Shown: positions 1-7,042 of the stretch, in pieces
How the letters are laid out: each line of letters begins with the position of its first letter
Position numbering within the stretch: the first letter of the stretch is position 1
NCBI GenBank assembly: GCA_035545855.1
Contig: DASZXK010000016.1
Span: 48,864-112,863, forward strand
Reading direction: 5' to 3'
Origin: DASZVB01 sp035545855
Lineage (GTDB): Bacteria; Myxococcota_A; Polyangia; Polyangiales; Polyangiaceae
DNA length: 64,000 nucleotides
Notes under the pieces: generated by a model
What the model saw: only the letters and a program-made list of their open reading frames with translations
What the model was told of the DNA's origin: nothing
Databases searched by the model: none
Program-made: the position numbers and the translations under genes

Positions 1-84
1 AGATCCCGCATCGAGCTCGATCGCATCGCGGGCTCGAAGACCACGTCCACCGGGCGCCTGGACACCATGGAGCCCGACGAGTAA
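1..84 (+). CDS. C-terminal end of an unknown protein (partial)
   Basis: Frame 1 is open from the first base of the window to TAA at 82-84 and gives 27 residues ending GRLDTMEPDE. The start lies outside the window. The peptide is hydrophilic and carries no recognisable motif. In DNA this rich in GC a short open stretch can occur by chance, so this is a tentative call, supported mainly by its position just before a convergent gene and a possible hairpin. Confidence 0.4.
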   Translation, partial: RSRIELDRIAGSKTTSTGRLDTMEPDE

Positions 85-112
85 CACGGCGCCGTCGCGC
101 CGACAGCGCGCC

Positions 113-131
113 TGCGGCGGCGAGCGCCGCA
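113..131. terminator. GC-rich hairpin between convergent genes
   Basis: TGCGGCG (113-119) and CGCCGCA (125-131) form a perfect 7-bp stem with a 5-nt loop. It lies between the partial plus-strand gene ending at 84 and the minus-strand gene ending at 142. There is no T tract, so it would not be a classical intrinsic terminator. GC-rich stems arise easily in this genome. Confidence 0.25.
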
Positions 132-141
132 CGATGCGAAT

Positions 142-474
142 TCAGGTCCGGACGCGGCGACGGGGCACGACCACGTCGGGCTCGACGCGCATGATTGCGC
201 GCGTCGCGGGGTTTCGGTACCTGACCTGCCGGAGCAGTCGAGCACGCTGCATGTCGTAGAAGAGACGAACTTCGCGACTCTGGCCCGATCGGGCGGCCGC
301 GCGACCTTCTTCGGTTTCGACGTCGACCTTCCACTGTCCGACGTCGGGGGGAAGGGCTTCGAGTGCGCCCACGCGCTGCTCGAACACCCCGGGCACCGCG
401 CGCGCAACGACGAAGACGTAGAGGAGCCCGCCGATCGTCGCGACGACGAGCAAGAATGCGATGACGAACAGCAT
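142..474 (-). CDS. Small single-pass membrane protein, unknown function
   Basis: 110 residues. Residues 3-25 are a hydrophobic segment (FVIAFLLVVATIGGLLYVFV) that would anchor the protein in the membrane, followed by a charged soluble domain of about 85 residues. The ATG at 474 is preceded by an AGGA-like ribosome site. The family is not recognised. It is divergent from the PEP carboxykinase operon. Confidence 0.6.
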   Translation of the reverse strand: MLFVIAFLLVVATIGGLLYVFVVARAVPGVFEQRVGALEALPPDVGQWKVDVETEEGRAAARSGQSREVRLFYDMQRARLLRQVRYRNPATRAIMRVEPDVVVPRRRVRT

Positions 475-795
475 CTAGGTGGTTCCTGGAACGAGAATGG
501 GGCACGTCACGGATCCAGGTGGCAGCAGGATCCGTACCGGAACGACCCGGCGAGGCCATCGTGAAGGGGCCGAAGAAGCGCCGAGATCCGACCGGGATTG
601 CTTCCGTACCCGCGCGTCCCGATGGTGACCTTCGGTCACGAGACGAGCGCCGATGGCTCGAACAGGTACGCCAAGTTGGCACATTCTGCCGGCCATCGAG
701 CGCGACGTGGGCCCAGTTCGGTCCGTTTTCGAGCGCCGAGTCGGGTTTCCCGCCCGCGCGGGAGGGCCGGAGGCGCGCGCGGCGCTGGAGCCTCC
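475..795. other. Divergent intergenic region upstream of pckG
   Basis: About 320 bases between the small membrane-protein gene and pckG. The open frames that cross it do not look like proteins. A TTGGCAC at 676-682 resembles half of a sigma-54 site, but the GG and GC are only 8 nt apart (10 are needed). GGAG at 787-790 is the ribosome site that decides the pckG start. No clear promoter or operator was found. Confidence 0.5.
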
Positions 796-2595
796 GTGGC
801 ACGGAAGCTGCTCTTTCTCCCTTCGATGGACGAAGAACGTCTCGGAAGCCGCGCAGCGCGAGCCTGGGTCGCCGAGGTGGCGGCGCACACACAGCCCGAG
901 CGCATCCACTGGTGCGACGGGAGTGACGAGGAGCGTGACCGACTCGAGGCCGAGATGGTTCGCGCAGGAACGCTGATCGCGCTGAACCCCGCGACACATC
1001 CGGCGAGCTTCCTGCACCGTTCGGCCCCGAACGACGTCGCCCGCACGGAGCACCTGACGTTCATTTCGACCCCGTCACGCGACGACGCGGGGCCGACGAA
1101 CAACTGGATGTCTCCCGAGGACGCGAGGCAGAAGGTGTGGCCCCTGTTCAGAGGCGCGATGAAGGGCCGGACGCTCTATGCCGTGCCGTACCTGATGGGT
1201 CCGATTGGCTCTCCGTGGTCCCGGGTCGGGGTTCAGGTGACCGACAGCCCCTACGTCGTGCTGAACCTCCGGATCATGACGCGGATGGGGCGACCGGCGA
1301 TGGCCGCGCTCGACGGTGCCAACTTCGTCCGTGGCGCGCACAGTCTCGGAGACCTGTCTCCGGACCGCCGCTTCATCGTGCACTTCCCCGATCAGCGGGA
1401 GATCTGGAGCATCGGTTCCGGATACGGCGGCAACGCCCTTCTCAGCAAGAAGTGTCACGCGCTCCGGATAGCGAGCGCGCAGGCGAGGAGGGAGGGGTGG
1501 CTCGCCGAGCACATGCTGATCGTCGGACTCACGAGTCCCGAAGGGAAGACGCACTACGTGGCCGCAGCCTTCCCGAGCGCCTGCGGGAAGACGAACCTGG
1601 CGATGCTGGTGCCGTCGCTGCCGGGCTGGAAGGTCGACACCGTGGGAGACGACATCTGCTGGATGCGCGTCGGTGGGGACGGACGGCTCTGGGCCATCAA
1701 CCCGGAGGCTGGAATGTTCGGCGTCGCCCCGGGGACCAGCAAGAAGACGAACCCGAACGCGATGGCCTCGCTCTCGCGGGACGTGATCTTCACGAACGTC
1801 GCGCTCCGCGCCGACCGGAGCGTCTGGTGGGAGGGCCTGTCGAAGCTCGAGCCGAACGAGGAGCTCGAGGACTGGCAGGGGCGCCCCTGGCGGAACGGCG
1901 GGTCCACCGGTCCAGCGGCGCACCCCAACGCCCGTTTCACGGCGGCCTTGCGGCAGTGTCCCAGCACTTCGGAGTCCTTCGAGCGCGTCACCGGCGTGCC
2001 GATCTCGGCGATCGTCTTCGGCGGAAGACGGGCGAAGCTCGCTCCGCTCGTCTACCAGGCGCGCAGCTTCCAGCACGGCGTGTACGTCGGGGCCACGATG
2101 GTGAGCGAAACGACGGCCGCCGCGACGGGAGCCGTCGGCGTGCCGCGAAACGACCCGATGGCGATGCTGCCGTTCTGTGGGTACAACATGGCCGACTACT
2201 TTTCTCACTGGCTGTCGGTCGGCTCGCGGCTCCTCCACCCGCCGGCGATCTTCCACGTGAACTGGTTCCGCACGGGCGAGGACGATCGCTTCCTCTGGCC
2301 CGGGTTCGGCGACAACGTTCGAGTCCTGAAGTGGATCCTCGAGCGGTGCGAAGGAACGGCAGGGGCGCACGGCTCGCCCATCGGCCACCTGCCTCACCCG
2401 GAATCCATCGACCTGTCCGGCCTCGATCTCCCCCCGGACGCACTCGACCGACTGCTGGCCGTCGACGTACGGGCCTGGATGGGCGAGGCCGCTCGGAACG
2501 CCGAGTTCCTGCAGAAGTTCGGCGATCGCCTCCCGGAGGCGCTCAGAACGGAGCACGCGGCTCTCGAGAAGCGTCTTCGAGAGGCGTTGCAGTAG
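796..2595 (+). CDS. pckG: Phosphoenolpyruvate carboxykinase (GTP)
   Basis: Cytosolic enzyme converting oxaloacetate plus GTP to phosphoenolpyruvate, GDP and CO2, the entry step of gluconeogenesis from C4 acids. 599 residues, the usual length for the GTP-dependent family. The diagnostic P-loop FPSACGKTNL is at residues 259-268 (hyper-reactive Cys263, Lys265); GDDICWM (kinase-2), PEAGMFGVAPGT and the C-terminal NWFRTGEDDRFLWPGFGDN guanine/nucleotide region are intact. The N-terminus HWCDGS is also typical. GTG at 796 is chosen because GGAG lies 5 nt upstream. ATG at 826 (residue 11) is possible but has no ribosome site. It is first in a four-gene set with a methyltransferase, a receiver-like protein and a DauA-like transporter. 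Confidence 0.96.
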   Translation: MARKLLFLPSMDEERLGSRAARAWVAEVAAHTQPERIHWCDGSDEERDRLEAEMVRAGTLIALNPATHPASFLHRSAPNDVARTEHLTFISTPSRDDAGPTNNWMSPEDARQKVWPLFRGAMKGRTLYAVPYLMGPIGSPWSRVGVQVTDSPYVVLNLRIMTRMGRPAMAALDGANFVRGAHSLGDLSPDRRFIVHFPDQREIWSIGSGYGGNALLSKKCHALRIASAQARREGWLAEHMLIVGLTSPEGKTHYVAAAFPSACGKTNLAMLVPSLPGWKVDTVGDDICWMRVGGDGRLWAINPEAGMFGVAPGTSKKTNPNAMASLSRDVIFTNVALRADRSVWWEGLSKLEPNEELEDWQGRPWRNGGSTGPAAHPNARFTAALRQCPSTSESFERVTGVPISAIVFGGRRAKLAPLVYQARSFQHGVYVGATMVSETTAAATGAVGVPRNDPMAMLPFCGYNMADYFSHWLSVGSRLLHPPAIFHVNWFRTGEDDRFLWPGFGDNVRVLKWILERCEGTAGAHGSPIGHLPHPESIDLSGLDLPPDALDRLLAVDVRAWMGEAARNAEFLQKFGDRLPEALRTEHAALEKRLREALQ

Positions 2596-2603
2596 GAGGG
2601 GCC

Positions 2604-3332
2604 ATGTCGGAGGGCCCTCGCGATTGTCCCGTCTTCGCCTCGTGGACCGACGAGCTGACACCGATCGACGGACTGGCCGCGGCGACGGAGCCCGAGCAGA
2701 TCGAACGAAGACTGCGAGCGCGGGTCCCGCCCTCCGATCAGGTGTTCGACCAGTACCTCCCCCGCGACCTGCGCATTCTGTCGCCGATGTTCTGGACGCC
2801 GCTTCGCGTGGCAGTGCGGGCAGCGGAGTGGATAGACGAGTTCGGCATCCGGAGCGTCGTCGACGTGGGCTCGGGCGTCGGGAAATTCTGCGTCGCCACC
2901 GCTCTCGCGAGTCGGGCTCGGTTCGTCGGGGTGGAACATCGAGAGCGCCTCGTGGTGGTGGCGCGCGAGCTCGCCTCCGTGTTCGGCTGCGAGGACCGCG
3001 TCCTCTTCGCCGTGGGGCAGCTTCCGTCGGCGACGGTTCCCGCGGCCGATGCCTACTACGCGTACAACCCGTTCGAGGAGAACGTCTTCCGGGCGCACGA
3101 GCGGATAGACTCCTCCGTGGAACTCAGCCTCGCACGCTACGGGCGGGATCGCGCGGCGATGCAGGACCTCCTGAACCGGGCTCCGCTCGGGACCTATCTG
3201 CTGACGTACAACGGCTTCGGCGCCCCGGTGCCGGGTTGCTATCGTCCGGTCCGGGTCGCGCACGATCTCCGGAACGAGCTCTGCCTCTATCGAAAGACGT
3301 CCCTCCTGGACGAAGGGGCGCTCCGTGCCTAG
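2604..3332 (+). CDS. Class I SAM-dependent methyltransferase
   Basis: 242 residues. Motif I VVDVGSGVGKF at about residues 84-94 binds S-adenosylmethionine. FVGVEHRERL (motif II acidic end) and YYAYNPFEENVF follow; the latter is an NPF-type motif as seen in N- or DOT1-like methyltransferases. The substrate cannot be told. AGGAGGGG overlaps the pckG stop and lies just before the ATG, so translation is probably coupled. It overlaps the next gene by 8 nt. It could modify an operon partner or a small molecule; that is inference. Confidence 0.85.
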   Translation: MSEGPRDCPVFASWTDELTPIDGLAAATEPEQIERRLRARVPPSDQVFDQYLPRDLRILSPMFWTPLRVAVRAAEWIDEFGIRSVVDVGSGVGKFCVATALASRARFVGVEHRERLVVVARELASVFGCEDRVLFAVGQLPSATVPAADAYYAYNPFEENVFRAHERIDSSVELSLARYGRDRAAMQDLLNRAPLGTYLLTYNGFGAPVPGCYRPVRVAHDLRNELCLYRKTSLLDEGALRA

Positions 3333-3741
3333 CGCCGCGAAGGTCGTCCCTCGATCCAGAGGGGGGAGAGTCACGCTCGTCTCGGCGAGCCCGGACACTC
3401 TCGAAGGTCTGCAACTCTATCTTCGGGCTGCCGGGCTCAACGTCGCGAGCAGCAGACATCTGAAGGACGCGCCGTCACTCCTCCAGGACTCGGCCGCGCT
3501 CGTCCTGTTTCCCGACGACTTCGAGTGGCCTGCGGTGTGTTCCGCGCTCGAAGCTGCGGCCGTCGCGAAGGTGACGCTCCGGATCGTCGTGGTGACTCAG
3601 CGTCCGAAGCAGTTCGAGGAAATGAGCCGGGCCGAGCCCGCGCCGGAGATCATCGTGGTCGTCAAGCCAGCGTGGAGCTGGGCCATTCTCGACGCCATCC
3701 GGAGGGGTCCCGCCGCCTCCGGCGCGAGACAGAAATCATGA
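3325..3741 (+). CDS. Degenerate response-regulator receiver-like protein
   Basis: 138 residues with the alternating beta/alpha pattern of a CheY-type receiver. VTLVSASPD matches strand 1, AALVLFPDDFEW strand 3, LRIVVVTQRP strand 4 and IIVVVKPAWS strand 5 with the conserved Lys-Pro. The acidic pair normally found after strand 1 is missing (SASPD), so metal-dependent phosphorylation is doubtful although an Asp pair is present after strand 3. There is no output domain. The GTG start lies inside the end of the methyltransferase gene. The stop overlaps the transporter start (ATGA). Possibly a pseudo-receiver regulating the transporter by protein contact (inference). Confidence 0.65.
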   Translation: MPSAAKVVPRSRGGRVTLVSASPDTLEGLQLYLRAAGLNVASSRHLKDAPSLLQDSAALVLFPDDFEWPAVCSALEAAAVAKVTLRIVVVTQRPKQFEEMSRAEPAPEIIVVVKPAWSWAILDAIRRGPAASGARQKS

Positions 3742-5507
3742 ACGGTGGGAACCGCGGCGCGCCGCCGCATTCAGTCGCCCCCCTGCCGGACTGGCCGGTC
3801 CCCCTCGCGACCGCGATGCGCCGCGTGCTGTCGCGCGGATATCACGTGGCTGACCTGCGAGCGGACGCGCTGTCGGGCGTTCTCGTCGGCGTCGTCGCGT
3901 TGCCGCTGTCGATGGCGCTCGCCATCGCCGTCGGTGTGCCACCGCAGCATGGTCTCTATACGGCGATCATCGCGGGCTTCTCGGTGGCACTTCTCGGCGG
4001 CTCGAAGTTCCAGGTCACCGGTCCGACGGCCGCGTTCGTGGTGATCCTCGCGCCGATCACGAATCGCTACGGCCTGTCCGGACTGCTCACCGCGGGAATG
4101 ATCGCCGGGGTGATGCTCACGGGCATGGGTCTCGCGCGCTTCGGCGCACTCGTGCGCTTCATGCCGTATCCCGTGACCACGGGCTTCACGACCGGTATCG
4201 CGACGGTGATAGCCACCCTTCAGGTGAAGGACGTCTTCGGCCTGACCCCCGCGGGGGCGATGCCCGACCACTACCTCGAACGCGTCGTGACCCTCTTCCG
4301 TGCGCGGGGGACGGCTCGATGGGAGGAGGTGGTCGTATCGGTCGCGACCTTCGCTTTGATCGTCTACCTGCCGAAGGTCGTCCCGAAGCTCCCGTCGCCG
4401 CTGCTCGCGATCTCGTTCGTCGCCGCGGCGTGCGCGCTCGCTCACCGGCTGGACCCCCGCTTCGTGGTCGCGACGATCGGTTCCAGGTTCACGACGGTGG
4501 TGGACGGCGTCGCCGTTCACGGGATCCCCGGCGTGCTGCCCCGCGTGCAGCTACCCTGGGGCACGTCGGGGCTCTCCTTTGCCGACGTGCGTGAGCTCGC
4601 GTCGGCGGCGTTCGCCATCGCGATGCTCGGAGCCATCGAGTCCCTGCTGTCGGCGACGATCGCGGACGGCATGACGAACACCCAGCACGATCCGAACGCG
4701 GAGCTGGTGGCGCTCGGCATCGGGAACGTGGTCGCGCCCTTCTTCGGCGGGATACCGGCCACGGGCGCCCTCGCGCGTACGGCGACGAACATCCGGGCCG
4801 GCGCCAGGTCTCCCGTTTCGGCGATCATCCACGCGCTCCTGGTGTTGCTGTCGATCCTCGTGTTCGCGCCACTGGTCGCGTACGTGCCCATGGCGTCGCT
4901 CGCGGCGCTCCTCGTTCGGGTCGCCTGGAACATGTCGGAGGTGCACAACTTCGTCGGCATCCTCGAGGTCGCACCGAAGAGTGACACGGCCGTCTTGCTT
5001 CTCTGCTACTTCCTCACCGTCGTCTTCGACATGGTCGTCGCGATTTCCGTCGGCATGGTCCTCGCGGTGTTCCTGTTCATGCGACGGATGGCCACCCTCA
5101 CGGAGTCTCGACTGCGGATGGATTCGATGGTCGAAGAAGGGCAGGAAACCGCGATCCCCGAGGGCGTCGTCCTCTACGAGATCAATGGCCCGCTGTTCTT
5201 CGGGGCGGCTCAGAGCGCGATGAGCGCGTTGCACGCGAGTCGCGCGGATGGGTTCCGCGTCCTCGTTCTCGACCTCGGACGAGTTCCGGTGATCGACGCG
5301 ACCGGTCTGGCAGCCCTGGAGAACGCCATATCCAGCGTCACCCGCAGAAGGAAGACGGTGGTCATCGCGGGCCCGCTTCCTCGCCCACACCAGATCTTCG
5401 ACAAGGCCGACCTGCCGCGGAAATACCCGGGGCTCTCGTTCGAGCCGAGCGTCGAGGACGCCCTTCGCCTCGCGGGTCGGTTGGCGACGACCGCCCGGGT
5501 GGCGTGA
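3738..5507 (+). CDS. dauA: SulP-family anion transporter with STAS domain, DauA-like
   Basis: 589-residue inner-membrane transporter. The N-terminal core has the SulP pattern (PLSMALAIAVGVPPQHGLYT, then GGSKFQVTGPTAAFVVIL), around 10-12 hydrophobic segments, AMLGAIESLLSATIADGMT and FFGGIPATGALARTATNIRAG. A cytoplasmic STAS domain covers about residues 470-580 (PLFFGAAQSAM, VPVIDATGLAALE). From memory the sequence tracks E. coli DauA (YchM), an aerobic C4-dicarboxylate transporter, closely; bicarbonate or sulfate are alternative substrates in this family. The ATG overlaps the previous stop by 3 nt. Its place behind PEP carboxykinase fits C4-acid uptake feeding gluconeogenesis (inference). Confidence 0.9.
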   Translation: MNGGNRGAPPHSVAPLPDWPVPLATAMRRVLSRGYHVADLRADALSGVLVGVVALPLSMALAIAVGVPPQHGLYTAIIAGFSVALLGGSKFQVTGPTAAFVVILAPITNRYGLSGLLTAGMIAGVMLTGMGLARFGALVRFMPYPVTTGFTTGIATVIATLQVKDVFGLTPAGAMPDHYLERVVTLFRARGTARWEEVVVSVATFALIVYLPKVVPKLPSPLLAISFVAAACALAHRLDPRFVVATIGSRFTTVVDGVAVHGIPGVLPRVQLPWGTSGLSFADVRELASAAFAIAMLGAIESLLSATIADGMTNTQHDPNAELVALGIGNVVAPFFGGIPATGALARTATNIRAGARSPVSAIIHALLVLLSILVFAPLVAYVPMASLAALLVRVAWNMSEVHNFVGILEVAPKSDTAVLLLCYFLTVVFDMVVAISVGMVLAVFLFMRRMATLTESRLRMDSMVEEGQETAIPEGVVLYEINGPLFFGAAQSAMSALHASRADGFRVLVLDLGRVPVIDATGLAALENAISSVTRRRKTVVIAGPLPRPHQIFDKADLPRKYPGLSFEPSVEDALRLAGRLATTARVA

Positions 5508-5584
5508 TGCCCGAGCACCCAGCGGAGTGAGTCGAGCCTCGCCGGCGGCCCCCACGGGTCCGCGGGTCCGGCCAGAAGGGCGCT

Positions 5585-5622
5585 TAACTATATAAAATCA
5601 AATATTTAGGTAACTTGGTTAC
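5585..5622 (+). promoter_or_regulatory. AT-rich promoter/operator candidate
   Basis: A sharply AT-rich island in a GC-rich chromosome: TATAAAATCAAATATTTAGG at 5591-5610, then the inverted repeat GTAAC-TTG-GTTAC at 5610-5622. It lies 44-81 nt before the esterase ATG at 5666. TATAAA at 5591 could be a -10 box, but no convincing -35 was found. The palindrome could bind a regulator. Confidence 0.35.
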
Positions 5623-5665
5623 ATTCTGGCCGGCTGGCCGACTCATTGCCCGCTACGCTGCGCGG

Positions 5666-6946
5666 ATGCGCGCGTTTCCGGTCGGGGTCGTCGGCAGACG
5701 GATCGATCTGGCAACCTTGGTTGTCGTATCTGGCGCCCTGGCGTTCGCGTGCGCGACGGACATGGGCCTCGAGCCGCCGTCGAACGGCGCGGGGGGCGCG
5801 GGCGGCATGGGCGGGGTCGGCGGAGAAGGCGCCATCCCGGAGAACGCGGGCGGCGGCAACGTCGGGCTCGGTGCTGGCGGATTCGTGACGATGGCAGGAG
5901 GAGGCACCCCGACCGCGGCCGGAGGGTTCGTCGCCGTCGGGGAGAGCGGAGGAGCCGCCGGGTTCGTCGGAGGTTCCGGCGGCGTGCTCGGGAGCGGCGG
6001 CAGCGGGGCGAGCGGTGCTCCGGGTACCGGCGGCACGGGGCCGATCGGCAACGCGAACTGCGGGATGCGGTCGGGCCAGCGGGGCAAGACGAGTCGCACG
6101 ATCCCGGTCGGCGGCATGCAGCGGAGTTTCATCGCCTACCTGCCGCCGTCCGCGAGTCCATCCACGCCGGTGCCGCTCGTCTACGTGTTTCACGGCGCGA
6201 ATCAGAACGGCGCGGGCCTGTACGACGCCACCGAGTACTCGAAGATCGCCGACAGCGAGGGCATTGCCGTCGTGTTCCCCGACGGTCAGGGCACGTCGTC
6301 CGCGACCGGCGCGAGCTCACTCACCCCGTGGAGCGTCACGGACGGCCCGGGACTTTGCGGGCTCGGCACGCTGGTCAGCAACCCCAACCCCGTGGATTTC
6401 GCATTCGTCGATGCCATCAAGGTCGAGATGAAGCAGGACCAGTGCATCGACGACGAGCACGTCTATGCGACGGGATTCTCGATGGGCGGCTACATGAGCC
6501 ATCACATCGCGTGCGATCGATCGGATTTCCGGGCCGCGGGTCCTCACTCCGGCGGCACGATGGGGAGCCTCGGTACATGCAAGACCGGACACATGCCCAT
6601 CATCATCTTCCACGGGGACGCCGATCCGCTCATCAACGACGCTTGCGACGATCCGAAGGGCACGCCCGAGCCCGGTTACAGCCCGTCTGCCACGCTCTGG
6701 GCAGCGAAGAACGGGTGCCAGGCGACGTATCAGACGATCCCGGTGAGCGGAGCGAACGGCATGAACGGCCAGTGCTACCTCTACGACGGTTGCCCCGCCG
6801 ACGGCCAAGTCGAGGCGTGCATCTTCACCGGTCTCGCCCACGCGTGGTCCGGCGCGCCCGTGTGCGCCTCGTGCATCGGATCGGGCGCGGGATACCCGAG
6901 CGCGACGCAGATCGAATGGCAGTTTTTCAAGAAGTACGCCTGGTGA
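5666..6946 (+). CDS. Secreted PHB-depolymerase/feruloyl-esterase-like hydrolase, probable lipoprotein
   Basis: 426 residues. A signal segment (LVVVSGALAFAC) ends at a Cys that may be lipidated, although the lipobox is imperfect. Residues 35-125 are a glycine-rich linker typical of myxobacterial surface proteins. The catalytic domain is an alpha/beta hydrolase of the LpqC / poly(3-hydroxybutyrate) depolymerase / CE1 type: YVFHGANQNG oxyanion region, nucleophile Ser272 in GFSMGG, acid in HGDADP (Asp318 or Asp320), and His392 in GLAHAWSG. The substrate is probably an extracellular ester (acetylated or feruloylated polysaccharide, or PHB). ATG 5666 is preferred; an in-frame TTG at 5615 lies in the AT-rich operator. 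Confidence 0.85.
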   Translation: MRAFPVGVVGRRIDLATLVVVSGALAFACATDMGLEPPSNGAGGAGGMGGVGGEGAIPENAGGGNVGLGAGGFVTMAGGGTPTAAGGFVAVGESGGAAGFVGGSGGVLGSGGSGASGAPGTGGTGPIGNANCGMRSGQRGKTSRTIPVGGMQRSFIAYLPPSASPSTPVPLVYVFHGANQNGAGLYDATEYSKIADSEGIAVVFPDGQGTSSATGASSLTPWSVTDGPGLCGLGTLVSNPNPVDFAFVDAIKVEMKQDQCIDDEHVYATGFSMGGYMSHHIACDRSDFRAAGPHSGGTMGSLGTCKTGHMPIIIFHGDADPLINDACDDPKGTPEPGYSPSATLWAAKNGCQATYQTIPVSGANGMNGQCYLYDGCPADGQVEACIFTGLAHAWSGAPVCASCIGSGAGYPSATQIEWQFFKKYAW

Positions 6947-7042
6947 CGGAGCGGGACACGGTCAGATGTCGAACTTCATGACGGAAATTGACTTGCTCAC
7001 ATGCGGACGGCCTGTTGGATGACTGGCCGCCATCTCGGTAAA

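Noticed and set aside
85..141. Several GC-rich self-complementary segments read as terminators
   Set aside because: Only the 7-bp stem at 113-131 is perfect and none has a T tract, so only that one is listed, with low confidence.
676..691. TTGGCAC sigma-54-like motif upstream of pckG
   Set aside because: The GG and the following GC are separated by 8 nt, not the 10 nt required.
1075..2661. 528-residue minus-strand frame opposite pckG
   Set aside because: Arg/His/Pro-rich shadow of a high-GC coding strand without motif.
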